This document shows positions 7,128 to 14,906 of a DNA stretch of 21,821 nt, piece by piece (the first letter of the stretch is position 1; every line of letters begins with the position of its first letter). The translations under genes were made by a program, and so were the position numbers. The notes beneath the pieces were generated by a model. The model searched no databases, was not told where the DNA came from, and saw only the letters and a list, made by a program, of their open reading frames with translations. Source of the stretch: an uncultured Oscillospiraceae bacterium (GTDB lineage: Bacteria > Bacillota > Clostridia > Oscillospirales > Acutalibacteraceae); NCBI GenBank assembly GCA_910588935.1, contig CAJUSM010000002.1:37081-58901 (forward strand), written 5' to 3'.

Positions 7128-8336
7128 ATGAAAATTCTTGTAATTAACGCGGGCAGCTCGTCTCTGAAATATCAATTGATTGATATGGATGGAGAGAAGA
7201 TGCTTTGCAAGGGTAACTGTGAGCGTATTGGCATGGATGAGGGAATTTTTACCCATAAAACCGAGGATGGGAGAGAAATACATAAAGACGTGGTAATGCC
7301 TGACCATACCGCCGCTTTTGGCCAGGTGAAGGAAGCGCTTTTGGATTCGGAAAAGGGCGTAATTAAACATTTAGATGAGGTTACCGCTATTGGCCACCGC
7401 ATTGTGCAGGGCGGCGCGCTGTTTAGTGAATCTGTTTTGGTAGACGAAAAGGTGATTGAGGGTATCGAAAGCCTAATTCCGCTGGCGCCCCTTCACAACA
7501 AAGCCCATGTTCAGGGTATTCGGGCCTGCCGGGCGGTCTTTGGCGAAAAAGTCCCAGAGGTAGTGGTTTTTGATACCGCTTTCCATTCCACTATGCCGCC
7601 CAAAGCCTTTATGTTTAATGTTCCCTATGAGTATTACGAAAAGTATGCTGTACGCCGCTATGGTTTCCATGGTACATCTCATCGGTATGTAAGCGCCAGA
7701 TGCGCACAGCTGATGGGTAAGGATATAAAAGATATAAAAATGATCACCTGCCACCTGGGCAATGGTTCCTCTATCACTGCGGTAGACGGAGGCAAGTGTA
7801 TTGATACAAGCATGGGCCTTACTCCTTTGGATGGCTTTATGATGGGCGGCCGTACCGGTACGCTGGATCCCTCGGTAGTTACATTTATTATGGAAAAGGA
7901 GGGGCTGAGCCCCGCTGAGATGGATCAAATTTTAAATAAGAAATCTGGTCTGCTGGGCATTTCCGGTGTGTCCAGTGATGACCGGGATGTTACCGCCGCT
8001 AGAAAAGAGGGGAACCCTCGGGCAAAGCTGGCTCATGATATTCTGGAATATCAAATTTCAAAGTTTATTGGCGGCTATATGGTGGCCTTGGGTGGCTGCG
8101 ACGCCATTGTCTTTACCGCTGGCGTGGGCGAGAACCAATCTGCCCACCGCTGGGAAGTGGGAAAATACTTGGAGTTCTTAGGCGTAAAGCTAGACGAGGA
8201 GTTGAATACTTCTATCGTTCTGGGCAAAGAGGGAAAAATTTCTACGCCCGATTCCAAAATCGAAGTATATGTGATCCCCACCAATGAAGAGCTGGTAATC
8301 GCTCGCGACACCAAGGCTCTGGTGGAGAAGTTATAA
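7128..8336 (+). CDS. ackA: Acetate kinase
   Basis: AckA interconverts acetyl phosphate plus ADP and acetate plus ATP, the substrate-level ATP step of fermentative acetate formation. The 402 residues carry all the ASKHA-fold signatures: INAGSSSLKYQL at the N-terminus (phosphate 1), GFHGTSHRYVS, TCHLGNGSSITAVDGGKCIDTSMGLTPLDG in two adjacent parts, GRTGTLDP, and FTAGVGENQ near the C-terminus. Length is normal for the family. The start at 7128 is preceded by AAAGGAAAGAG. No pta gene lies next to it, so acetyl phosphate must be made by a phosphotransacetylase encoded elsewhere. It has its own promoter and terminator and is therefore monocistronic. Confidence 0.98.
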   Translation: MKILVINAGSSSLKYQLIDMDGEKMLCKGNCERIGMDEGIFTHKTEDGREIHKDVVMPDHTAAFGQVKEALLDSEKGVIKHLDEVTAIGHRIVQGGALFSESVLVDEKVIEGIESLIPLAPLHNKAHVQGIRACRAVFGEKVPEVVVFDTAFHSTMPPKAFMFNVPYEYYEKYAVRRYGFHGTSHRYVSARCAQLMGKDIKDIKMITCHLGNGSSITAVDGGKCIDTSMGLTPLDGFMMGGRTGTLDPSVVTFIMEKEGLSPAEMDQILNKKSGLLGISGVSSDDRDVTAARKEGNPRAKLAHDILEYQISKFIGGYMVALGGCDAIVFTAGVGENQSAHRWEVGKYLEFLGVKLDEELNTSIVLGKEGKISTPDSKIEVYVIPTNEELVIARDTKALVEKL

Positions 8337-8421
8337 GGCATTCTGCTCAAGTACTGAGTAGCATTGTCAGAAAGGCATTATGGCCTTTGGGGTAACTCAT
8401 TCAGTTTGGGTGAGTAAGATG
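8337..8421 (+). other. Run of three small hairpins in the ackA 3' region (possible ncRNA)
   Basis: Three short stems follow one another before the terminator: CTCA/TGAG (8346-8358), AAAGGC/GCCTTT (8371-8388) and ACTCA/TGAGT (8395-8415). Together with the terminator this gives four hairpins in about 115 nt. No open reading frame with a ribosome site is present. It could be a structured 3' untranslated region or a small RNA released from it. No match to a known RNA family was recognised. Confidence 0.35.
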
Positions 8422-8460
8422 GTAGGACGTCTGCAAGAGCGGGCGTCCTACGGTCTTTTT
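8422..8460 (+). terminator. Terminator downstream of ackA
   Basis: GTAGGACGTC (8422-8431) pairs with GGCGTCCTAC (8442-8451), ten pairs including one G-U, around a 10-nt loop, followed by GGTCTTTTT. Confidence 0.85.
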
Positions 8461-8600
8461 GTACAGATTATAGAATGAGAATATGCTGCTTTTTGCGGGT
8501 TCAACGCAATTGCCGTTGGCAAAAAAACTTCAAAATCATTGATTCTGGGTCCGAATTTCTTTCGAAAACCGGCCAAATTTAGGAAATTCTTAAGAAAAGA
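8461..8600. other. Gene-free region upstream of the lysozyme-like gene
   Basis: No credible gene is seen. The stretch is A/T-rich and holds a perfect 11-nt palindrome AATCATTGATT and a 7-bp inverted repeat GAATTTC (8553-8559) / GAAATTC (8583-8589) lying immediately upstream of the promoter at 8601. The latter position would suit an operator. Confidence 0.4.
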
Positions 8601-8629
8601 TTGCAATTTTGTAACTTTTAAGGTATAAT
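8601..8629 (+). promoter_or_regulatory. Promoter of the SLH/lysozyme-like gene
   Basis: TTGCAA (8601-8606), a 17-nt spacer and perfect TATAAT (8624-8629). The start would fall near 8636, leaving a short leader with TGGAGG at 8656-8661 before the ATG at 8675. Confidence 0.78.
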
Positions 8630-8674
8630 GCAAGACGAAGAACCCCATACTTTTCTGGAGGATTTTAGATTGTT

Positions 8675-11335
8675 ATGCTGAAACGAATGGTGAAACTAAT
8701 TTTATCTTTGACCCTTGCAACATGGATGGCGCTGCTTCCGGCGGGTGTCTTGGCTATAGATATAGACCAGGAATTCCTTGCTCCCAGCCTGGGGGGAATC
8801 CAGGAGGGGGACACCCTGCTGGAGCCGGATACTGTTCCTGATGAGCCTGTAAACGGAGAGGAGGTCGACAAGATCCGGCCCGATAACTTCTCTCCTAGCG
8901 AGGACGTATCCAGCTTTCCAGAGCTATACGATCCAGGCAATCCGGCGGAGGATAAGGACAACGGCCGGCTTCATCCGGATATGGAGGAGACTGTAACAGA
9001 AGAGGAACTGGAGCCCATTACATACACCTCTGCACTTGGTTCCCTGCGGACCGGCGACCATGACGCCTACATGGTAGGCTACCAGGACGGTAACTTTCGC
9101 CCCAACCAAGCTATGACCCGGGCAGAGGTTGCAACTATGTTTTACAACCTGCTTACCGACCCTGTGGAAACAGAGGAGAACCCCTTTACCGATTTGGAGG
9201 AGGGCAGCGATTACTACCAGGCTGCCCTTGCCTTGAATATGATGGGCATCATTACCGGGTACTCCGATAAAACCTTCCGGCCCAATGGCTCTATCAGCCG
9301 GGCAGAGTTTGTTAAGATTTTGGGCCGTTGTTTTCAACAGGAAACAGCCGATATCAATTACTCCGATGTGCCCAACGACTTTTGGGCCTATGCCGAGATC
9401 GCCAGCGCCCAGGCTAAGGGCTGGATCGGCGGCTACAGCGACGGGACTTTCCGTCCCAATGAGTCCGTCACCCGGGCCCAGGTGGCTAAGGTGATGAACA
9501 TTGCCCTAGAGCGTAGGGACAGCGATTTTGCCAAGGACAAAGACAAGCTGGAGTTCCGGGACGTTTCCAAGAATTTTTGGGCCTTTGAGGATATTGCCGA
9601 GGCCGCGGATCCTCATCCGGACGCGCCTTCTGTGGTCGCCCCCTCAGATACCCTGCCCAGCGGAATTAAAGTGGGCTCCACAGTACGGGTGAATGCCGAA
9701 ACTGGCCTGAATATTCGGAAAGCCCCCATAAATGGCCAGGTAATTACAGCTGTTGCTAACGGTACCTTACTTACGGTTACAGACATTACCCAGAACCCTT
9801 GGCTTGGCGTACGCACTTCCAGCGGGATTACCGGCTATTCTTCCGCTGATTACTTGGAGCTGTACACCGCTCCCCCCGGCCCTAGCCAAAATGGCAGCCT
9901 TTCTGCCCCGTCCCTGACCCTTCATCAGTACCAGAGCGCCCGGTTGGACGCTGCGGCCACCACAGATATCAAATCTATGAAGTGGACAAGCTCCAATGAC
10001 AATGTGGCCTATGTGAGCTATACAATTGATAAAAACGGCAAAGAGCAGGCTGCTATCGTCTATGCCAATGCGCCTGGTACCGCGATACTTTCTTTTGCCG
10101 ATGCCTCCGGCGCGGTGAAGGACAAGTGTACCATTACCGTTACAGAGCCCGAGGCTGTACGGGTTGCATATGCAGAGGGAAATGTGATCTCTGTGGGCGC
10201 CGACTTTGACCTGATCGCCATTACAGATGATAGCCGGGACAAGGTGCGCTTTGACATTGTGGACGGCCCCGCCTCTGGTAACTATACCACCACCTCCTAC
10301 CAGCGTGAATCTGCTGACCCGGAAGGCGGCAATCTGCCGGTGAACGACACTAGGCTGTTCAGGCGTACTGTAAGTTTTGGCGCGGTCGGCGTATATACCA
10401 TACGGGCTTATTCTGCTAAGGGCGACGCTTTCTCCAGCGACTTCTATACATTTACCGTACAGGTAAGCCAGGCTAGCAGCAAGACTGCCACCACCAATGA
10501 GAGCCGGCGGGCCAGCGGTGAAATTATTAACCTGATCGCTGCTTTTGAGGGTTATGTGCAGCTCATCGAGTTGGACCAACTGCCCACTTCCTTCAATCCC
10601 ACTGTGGGCAATGGTTATGTTGTGCAGAAAAACGAGGTGTTTTACAACAATATGACCAAGAACGAGGCGTATGCTTTCCTGTGCAACACAGTCAACACCA
10701 AGGAGTATGTGCGCAGTGTGGAAAACTTCCGCAGCCAGCACAACATTAAAATGAGCCAGGCACAGTTTGACGCGTTGGTCAGCTTTGTGTATAACTGCGG
10801 CCCCAACGCGCTGAATGTAAACAGTTATGATACCCCAAATATCATTTTGAATATGATCGTGCCTCCCAGTGATGTTTCCGCCGCCAAGCCCTATTCCGGC
10901 GTACTCAATGTGGTTGCAACCAGGATGTATGCTGATGCCAATTACAAGAGCACAGAACTGGTTACCATTCCCCAGGGGACTTCGATTAGTGTGATAGACA
11001 TTAAGGTGAACCGCAGCTCTACAAAGCAAGAGGTTTGGTACAAAACCAGTTACAACGGCAAAACTGGTTGGGTCGCTTCCGGTTATGTAAAGCTTATGGG
11101 CAGTTTTACCCGAGATCTGGGTTATGCCGATACTACTTCCCTGGCCAATGAGCTGCTCCAGTGGCATAAGTCTGGCGGAAACTGTACCCCGGGCCTTGTA
11201 TACCGCCGTCTTGCCGAATGCAAAATGTTCTTCTTTGGCAACTATGCGGATGCGATAAATGGCTCTGCAAACTATAGGAAAAACACCTATGGGTTCCGTT
11301 ATCCCCCTTGCTGTGCTTACCTGGGGGAGATGTAA
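8675..11335 (+). CDS. Secreted SLH-anchored multidomain protein with GH24-like lysozyme domain split by an SH3 domain
   Basis: An 886-residue exported protein. In order: signal peptide (1-28, cut near VLA), acidic linker, three S-layer homology repeats (about 118-160, 173-220, 233-280; each with GYxDxxFRPNxxxxRAxxx), a bacterial SH3 domain (333-395, GLNIRKAP), a Big_2-like Ig fold (about 408-494), an unassigned beta-rich region (about 497-600), then a phage-lysozyme (GH24) type domain. In it FEG with Glu625, Asp634 and Thr643 occupies the Glu-Asp-Thr triad spacing of the family, and QFDALVSFVYNCG (697-709) is the matching helix. A second SH3 domain (742-808) follows, and only then comes ELLQWHKSGG...PGLVYRRLAE (826-848), the usual closing motif of GH24. 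SLH repeats bind secondary wall polymers, so the role is likely wall turnover. Activity is inferred. It is transcribed alone. Confidence 0.85.
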   Translation: MLKRMVKLILSLTLATWMALLPAGVLAIDIDQEFLAPSLGGIQEGDTLLEPDTVPDEPVNGEEVDKIRPDNFSPSEDVSSFPELYDPGNPAEDKDNGRLHPDMEETVTEEELEPITYTSALGSLRTGDHDAYMVGYQDGNFRPNQAMTRAEVATMFYNLLTDPVETEENPFTDLEEGSDYYQAALALNMMGIITGYSDKTFRPNGSISRAEFVKILGRCFQQETADINYSDVPNDFWAYAEIASAQAKGWIGGYSDGTFRPNESVTRAQVAKVMNIALERRDSDFAKDKDKLEFRDVSKNFWAFEDIAEAADPHPDAPSVVAPSDTLPSGIKVGSTVRVNAETGLNIRKAPINGQVITAVANGTLLTVTDITQNPWLGVRTSSGITGYSSADYLELYTAPPGPSQNGSLSAPSLTLHQYQSARLDAAATTDIKSMKWTSSNDNVAYVSYTIDKNGKEQAAIVYANAPGTAILSFADASGAVKDKCTITVTEPEAVRVAYAEGNVISVGADFDLIAITDDSRDKVRFDIVDGPASGNYTTTSYQRESADPEGGNLPVNDTRLFRRTVSFGAVGVYTIRAYSAKGDAFSSDFYTFTVQVSQASSKTATTNESRRASGEIINLIAAFEGYVQLIELDQLPTSFNPTVGNGYVVQKNEVFYNNMTKNEAYAFLCNTVNTKEYVRSVENFRSQHNIKMSQAQFDALVSFVYNCGPNALNVNSYDTPNIILNMIVPPSDVSAAKPYSGVLNVVATRMYADANYKSTELVTIPQGTSISVIDIKVNRSSTKQEVWYKTSYNGKTGWVASGYVKLMGSFTRDLGYADTTSLANELLQWHKSGGNCTPGLVYRRLAECKMFFFGNYADAINGSANYRKNTYGFRYPPCCAYLGEM

Positions 11336-11435
11336 GAAGGGGCCAGCGCAAAGACAAAATGTCTTATATATTGAGCCTTGAGAGGTTCAAGTGTTTGCTC
11401 TCTGTAGGGATATTTGCTCCCCAAAAATGAATGAA

Positions 11436-11476
11436 CCGGCTGCCTGGAAAGCGTACTCCAGGCAGCCGGCCTTTAT
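11436..11476. terminator. Strong bidirectional terminator
   Basis: A perfect 13-bp stem (11436-11448 with 11457-11469, core CCGGCTGCCTGGA) has an 8-nt loop. The plus strand continues CCTTTATTTTA and the minus strand ends in TTCATTCATTTTTGG after the stem. It separates the convergent lysozyme-like gene and the aminotransferase gene. Confidence 0.9.
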
Positions 11477-11477
11477 T

Positions 11478-12617
11478 TTACTTAATTCTGGAGATTGCCC
11501 TAACCAGGGCATCTAGTTCCTCTTTTTTTGTAAAGGCTGATACAGATACCCGCACCGTACCGCCTTGGGAAGTCCCCATTTTTTCATGAGCCGCGGCGGC
11601 ACAGTGCAGGCCGCACCGTACACCAATGTCCCATTTGGCCAGATAACTGCCTACTTCTTCGCTGGCCATTCCCTCCACATTAAAAGAGAGCAGGGGCATG
11701 GCCCAGTCTAGGGTAGGGAGAGGAGTGTAAAGCTTTACTTTTTTTAGCTTGGACAACTGGCGGTAGAGATAGGCGGTTTTGGCCATTTCGTCCTGATAAA
11801 TTCTTTCCCGGCCCTGCTTTTTTACAAATTCCATGCCGGCTCGTAGGCCAAGAATGCCGGGAACGTTCAGCGTCCCAGACTCATAGCGTTCCGGCGGCTC
11901 TTCCGGCTGGAAGAGGCTGCGGGACTGGGTGCCTGTTCCCCCTTCAATAAGGGTGGCCAACTTGTCCTGCGCATCCCGAAAAATTAGTAACCCCGTACCC
12001 ATTGGCCCATAAAGCCCCTTGTGGCCAGCGCAGCAGAGATAGTCGATTCCACTTTCCATAATATGAATTCTTGCAACCCCGGCAGTCTGGGCTGCGTCTA
12101 CACAAATTTTTGCATTATACTGGTGGCAAAGGGCGGCCAGCCGCTCTATGGGCACACGGATTCCAAATACATTGGAACCATGTGTACAAACCAGTAACTT
12201 GGTGTTGGGCTGCATTGCTTTTCGAAAAGCATCTAAAGTGGCGTCGTTATCGCCTGGCGTTACTTGGGCGGCCGTATAGGTGATCCCTTTGGCGGCCATA
12301 GCCGTTAAGGGGCGCATTACCGCGTTGTGCTCCAAGTCGGTAACCACCACATGGTCGCCAGAATGGAGCGTTCCTTTTATGACTAGATTCAGGGCTTGGG
12401 TGCAGCTTGGCTGAAATACCACACACTCCGGGCCGGCAGCTCCAAAGAATTCTGCCGCGCATTGCCTGCAGTCATATACCGCTTGGCCGGTGCGGGCGCT
12501 CATGGCAAAGCCGCCCCTACCTGGGTTGGCGCCATATCCGCTTAGCGCTCTAGCCATGGCCTGCCGTACTGCCAGTGGCTTGGGGTAGGTGGTGGCGCTG
12601 TTGTCAAGATAGATCAT
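11478..12617 (-). CDS. Cysteine desulfurase-like aminotransferase class V (EF_2568 family)
   Basis: A PLP enzyme of fold type I, 379 residues, matching the cysteine desulfurase family protein group named after EF_2568. It contains YLDNSATTYPKP at the N-terminus, the PLP-binding DAAQ at 174-177, GHKGLYGPMG with the Schiff-base Lys200, and RCGLHCA with Cys339 at the position of the catalytic cysteine in SufS/NifS enzymes. It would remove sulfur (or selenium) from cysteine (or selenocysteine) as an enzyme-bound persulfide; the acceptor is unknown. The ATG at 12617 overlaps the TGA of the DUF3343 gene by 4 nt, so the two are translationally coupled. This pairing is widely seen in Clostridia. No IscU or SufU scaffold is nearby, arguing against a general Fe-S role. 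Confidence 0.9.
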   Translation of the reverse strand: MIYLDNSATTYPKPLAVRQAMARALSGYGANPGRGGFAMSARTGQAVYDCRQCAAEFFGAAGPECVVFQPSCTQALNLVIKGTLHSGDHVVVTDLEHNAVMRPLTAMAAKGITYTAAQVTPGDNDATLDAFRKAMQPNTKLLVCTHGSNVFGIRVPIERLAALCHQYNAKICVDAAQTAGVARIHIMESGIDYLCCAGHKGLYGPMGTGLLIFRDAQDKLATLIEGGTGTQSRSLFQPEEPPERYESGTLNVPGILGLRAGMEFVKKQGRERIYQDEMAKTAYLYRQLSKLKKVKLYTPLPTLDWAMPLLSFNVEGMASEEVGSYLAKWDIGVRCGLHCAAAAHEKMGTSQGGTVRVSVSAFTKKEELDALVRAISRIK

Positions 12618-12853
12618 AGGGGTTCCCCCCAGCTGGTACGGCCCAGCACTTTAATGCCGTTTTCTTTCAGCAGCCGTTCTGCCTCATCGGCGCCCTGGGG
12701 TACATACACTCCATACCCACAGCCAGAAGATGCGGTGGGGGGGACACGCTCCACATAGGCCTTAATGCCTTGCTTAAAAAGAAGATCCCGGCTTTTCATG
12801 GCGTAAGTGACCGAGCTTACCAAAATAAAGGGCTTATCCCTGGAATTGCCCAT
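12614..12853 (-). CDS. DUF3343 domain protein
   Basis: A 79-residue cytoplasmic protein of the DUF3343 family, whose members are typically encoded next to EF_2568-type desulfurases. It has the family layout: a short strand (PFILVSSVTYAM), a helix with a KSRDLLFKQGIKAYV segment, then PPTASSGCGYGVYV with the conserved Ser-Cys-Gly, and a final helix (ADEAERLLKENG). The conserved Cys45 is a candidate persulfide or selenide acceptor for the partner enzyme, which is inference. The start at 12853 is preferred over the GTG at 12886 because GAGGTGAT lies at good distance before the ATG. It is 73 nt downstream of the MerR gene and may be cotranscribed with it. Confidence 0.85.
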   Translation of the reverse strand: MGNSRDKPFILVSSVTYAMKSRDLLFKQGIKAYVERVPPTASSGCGYGVYVPQGADEAERLLKENGIKVLGRTSWGEPL

Positions 12854-12926
12854 TGTTATCACCTCGTTTTCTTGGGCGGCTTTCACCGCCTGTTCCCATG
12901 ATATGATCGAGGCGATTTTATGTGTG

Positions 12927-13655
12927 TTACCCCTTACAATACACTTGGATAGCCTGATAGGTAAATTCCGCGGTGCCTGGCCCTCCAGCTTGGTCTATAT
13001 TTTTCTGCATCCGCTGATCGCAAAGATACATTTGGCCTAAGTCTAAAAGGATTTCCGGAGTACAGGTATAGTGGTTGGCGCTGATAAAGCCCTGCAGTTC
13101 CTTTATGAGTGCCTGCGCCTGGGGCGAATTGGCAGGCAAAGTGCGGATTTCACCCAGCCGGTGAAAAATATCCATCATTGCTTGGGCAAGCTCCTGGTGG
13201 CGGGCTTTACTAAGGTTACCGGATTTTTCTTCATATTCCCGGTAAGCATTGGTACTGCCCCATTTTTTTCTGGCCTCTTGGGCGTATTGCTCAAATTGTT
13301 CATGGTCGAAAGACGTAAAGTTCATAGAATCAGCTCCTGTTTCCAGTAATTCACGGGCGGAAGCAATGATTCTGTCCAGCCTAGACCGCTTTAGCTCCAG
13401 CAAGGCAATTTGCTGGGTAAGAGCAAGATTTTGGTCAAAATCTGGATTATCCAGAATAGCTTTAATTTCACCCAGGGGGAATTCCAGCTCTCGAAACAGT
13501 AGGATAGACTGGAGCCTGGCCAAATTCTCATCGTCATAAAGGCGGTAGCCTGCAGGAGTTACGGCCTTAGGACAAAGCAGTCCAATGGAATCATAATGAT
13601 GAAGCGTGCGCACGCTGACGCCGGATATTTTGCTGGCTTGGCTGACAGTATACAT
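12927..13655 (-). CDS. MerR family regulator with TipAS-type effector domain
   Basis: A 242-residue transcription factor. Residues 1-70 form the MerR winged helix-turn-helix (YTVSQASKISGVSVRTLHHY, then GYRLYDDENLARLQSILLFRELEFPLGEIKAIL), followed by a dimerising coiled coil (about 75-110) and a TipAS-like C-terminal domain (HQELAQAM...YLCDQRMQKNIDQAGGPGTAEFTYQAIQVYC), which in TipA and Mta-type proteins binds drugs or other ligands. The ATG at 13655 is preferred because GGGAGGG precedes it at 6 nt. The gene has its own promoter with a 19-bp spacer, the spacing used by promoters that MerR proteins activate by DNA untwisting, so autoregulation is likely. Downstream DUF3343 and desulfurase-like genes may belong to its regulon. 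The ligand is unknown. Confidence 0.93.
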   Translation of the reverse strand: MYTVSQASKISGVSVRTLHHYDSIGLLCPKAVTPAGYRLYDDENLARLQSILLFRELEFPLGEIKAILDNPDFDQNLALTQQIALLELKRSRLDRIIASARELLETGADSMNFTSFDHEQFEQYAQEARKKWGSTNAYREYEEKSGNLSKARHQELAQAMMDIFHRLGEIRTLPANSPQAQALIKELQGFISANHYTCTPEILLDLGQMYLCDQRMQKNIDQAGGPGTAEFTYQAIQVYCKG

Positions 13656-13678
13656 TATCATCCCTCCCGCGTAAGGCC

Positions 13679-13709
13679 AGTATAGACTATGACGTAGGGG
13701 AAGAGTCAA
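13679..13709 (-). promoter_or_regulatory. MerR-type promoter with 19-bp spacer
   Basis: Read on the minus strand, TTGACT (13704-13709) and TATACT (13679-13684) are separated by exactly 19 nt (13685-13703). GACT at the -35 and AGTC just before the -10 form the outer arms of a partial dyad. This architecture is a hallmark of operators bound by MerR-family activators. It overlaps the stop codon of the upstream orphan gene. Confidence 0.75.
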
Positions 13710-14277
13710 GCAGTTTTTTTGCGTTTGCCTCAATTTGGCACATAAAAATTTGAGGCACCGGATTATGCTGCTCATATCCTCTCCATTGCTGGTATCCGTT
13801 ATAGGTGTATTCTTCCAAATGCATCCCTGAGTTATATATTTCAAAAAAATAGCCGGCGCTGAACTCGTATTTTGAGCCGGAATACGGCTCGGCATGGTCG
13901 GTAACCCGGATGTAAATATGGGGCATCATGCGGATGTCTGATATACTCAGCTCTTCCATTACTGTGTCTTTAAAATCATTGTCTGTGGCCATATCCCGCA
14001 CCAGCAAAACAAAAGCGAATATCTCCTCTTCTGCCATGCGCCAGCCTTGAAGGTCAATATAAATATCCCTGCTTCTGGGATATTCCACGGTGAAGTCCCT
14101 GAGTGCAGGCAGCTCTCTCAGCACTCGGCTTTTTAGGGTGGCCACTTGAGGGATTTTTAAGGGTTTGGGCTTCATGTCATGGATAATCATGAGCATTGTG
14201 ATGCCAACGGCAATTAGAGGGCTGGAGATCAGAAGGAGAACCACTGTGATAAGAGTAGCCTTGGTTTTCGTTTTCAT
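13687..14277 (-). CDS. Membrane-anchored protein of unknown function
   Basis: A 196-residue product that I cannot place in a family. It begins with a basic stretch (MKTKTKATLI), has one hydrophobic segment at about residues 7-33 (LITVVLLLISSPLIAVGITMLMI) and then an extracytoplasmic domain of about 160 residues, rich in aromatic and acidic residues, with alternating strand-like stretches (IYIDLQGW, IYIRVTD, YEFSAGYFFEIY). No Cys in a lipobox is present. The ATG at 14277 is chosen because AAGGCGG lies before it; a TTG eight codons upstream has none. A good promoter lies at 14400-14428. The last codons overlap the MerR promoter, and no terminator follows, so read-through into the regulator is possible. 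Confidence 0.75.
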   Translation of the reverse strand: MKTKTKATLITVVLLLISSPLIAVGITMLMIIHDMKPKPLKIPQVATLKSRVLRELPALRDFTVEYPRSRDIYIDLQGWRMAEEEIFAFVLLVRDMATDNDFKDTVMEELSISDIRMMPHIYIRVTDHAEPYSGSKYEFSAGYFFEIYNSGMHLEEYTYNGYQQWRGYEQHNPVPQIFMCQIEANAKKLLDSSPTS

Positions 14278-14399
14278 GGATATAACCGCCTTTGCTTTCA
14301 AGTTTCCAGGGCCATTCTTCTTCCTGGAAGAACATCTAATTTCTCTGCTGTGGGTTGGTGATTTGCTGGGAACTTGATCGGTTAACTCATTTTAAAAAT

Positions 14400-14428
14400 A
14401 TTTTATGTGAGTTGTTAAATGATGTCAA
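14400..14428 (-). promoter_or_regulatory. Promoter of the membrane-anchored orphan gene
   Basis: On the minus strand a perfect TTGACA (14423-14428) and TAAAAT (14400-14405) are separated by 17 nt. The transcript would start near 14393 and have a leader of about 115 nt before the ATG at 14277. No convincing promoter for the divergent DUF1540 gene was found in the same region. Confidence 0.72.
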
Positions 14429-14512
14429 GAAAAAAATTGGTAAGCTCCTGATAATCTTGTTTGTTCCGGACAAGCTAAAAGAGAAATTCATCACGAAAGG
14501 ATAGTGAAAATA

Positions 14513-14839
14513 ATGACAAACCGCTTGGAATGCTCTGTAACCTCCTGCCGTCACAACAACAGCAATCTCTGCGATCTGCCCAGCATCCGGGTCGATGGCC
14601 CCGGCGCCAGAGAAAGCAGCCAGACCTGCTGCGAGTCCTTTGAGGCCCGCTGCCAGGGGGCCAGCAATGCTGTTAGCAGCACAGCCGCCTCCCCTGAGTG
14701 CTCGATTGAATGCAAAGCCCAGAACTGCACCTACAACGATAACTGCAAGTGCGATGCCCCTTGTGTCTGCGTAGGCTGCTGCTGCTCGGATGCCAGCACC
14801 ATTAGTGGTACGGAGTGCTGCACTTTCCAGGAAAAATAA
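14513..14839 (+). CDS. Cysteine-rich protein with two DUF1540 domains
   Basis: A 108-residue protein with 18 cysteines. Two DUF1540 units are visible: residues 6-46 (ECSVTSCRHNNSNLCDLPSI, ending TCCESF) and about 63-105 (ECSIECKAQNCTYNDNCKCD, ending ECCTFQEK), joined by an Ala/Ser-rich linker. DUF1540 proteins are small, probably metal-binding Firmicutes proteins without a proven function. AAAGGA at 14496-14501 suits the ATG at 14513; the GTG at 14504 is too close. Codons end in C far more often than in neighbouring genes, which suggests high expression. The second domain has an extra PCVCVGCCC cluster, unusual for the family. A very strong terminator follows. Confidence 0.85.
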   Translation: MTNRLECSVTSCRHNNSNLCDLPSIRVDGPGARESSQTCCESFEARCQGASNAVSSTAASPECSIECKAQNCTYNDNCKCDAPCVCVGCCCSDASTISGTECCTFQEK

Positions 14840-14851
14840 CCTTTATTTTCC

Positions 14852-14898
14852 AGAAACTGCCGGGTTTTCATATGGTCCGGCAGTTTCTTTTTATATAT
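14852..14898 (+). terminator. Strong terminator after the DUF1540 gene
   Basis: A perfect 12-bp stem (AGAAACTGCCGG, 14852-14863, with 14877-14888) has a 13-nt loop and is followed directly by TTTTTATATATTTT. Confidence 0.95.
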
Positions 14899-14906
14899 TT
14901 TCACAG

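Noticed and set aside
7473..7928. 151-residue frame antisense to ackA
   Set aside because: No ribosome site or family features; it is a shadow of a highly conserved plus-strand gene.
9767..11167. 466-residue open frame on the minus strand inside the SLH/lysozyme-like gene
   Set aside because: No ribosome site or promoter, low-complexity His/Gly/Ile-rich translation, and the plus-strand frame has clear domains throughout. The openness follows from the codon bias of the real gene.
13656..13895. 80-residue N-terminal extension of the MerR regulator
   Set aside because: The MerR helix-turn-helix begins at the ATG at 13655, which has a GGGAGGG site, and the promoter at 13679-13709 lies inside the supposed extension.
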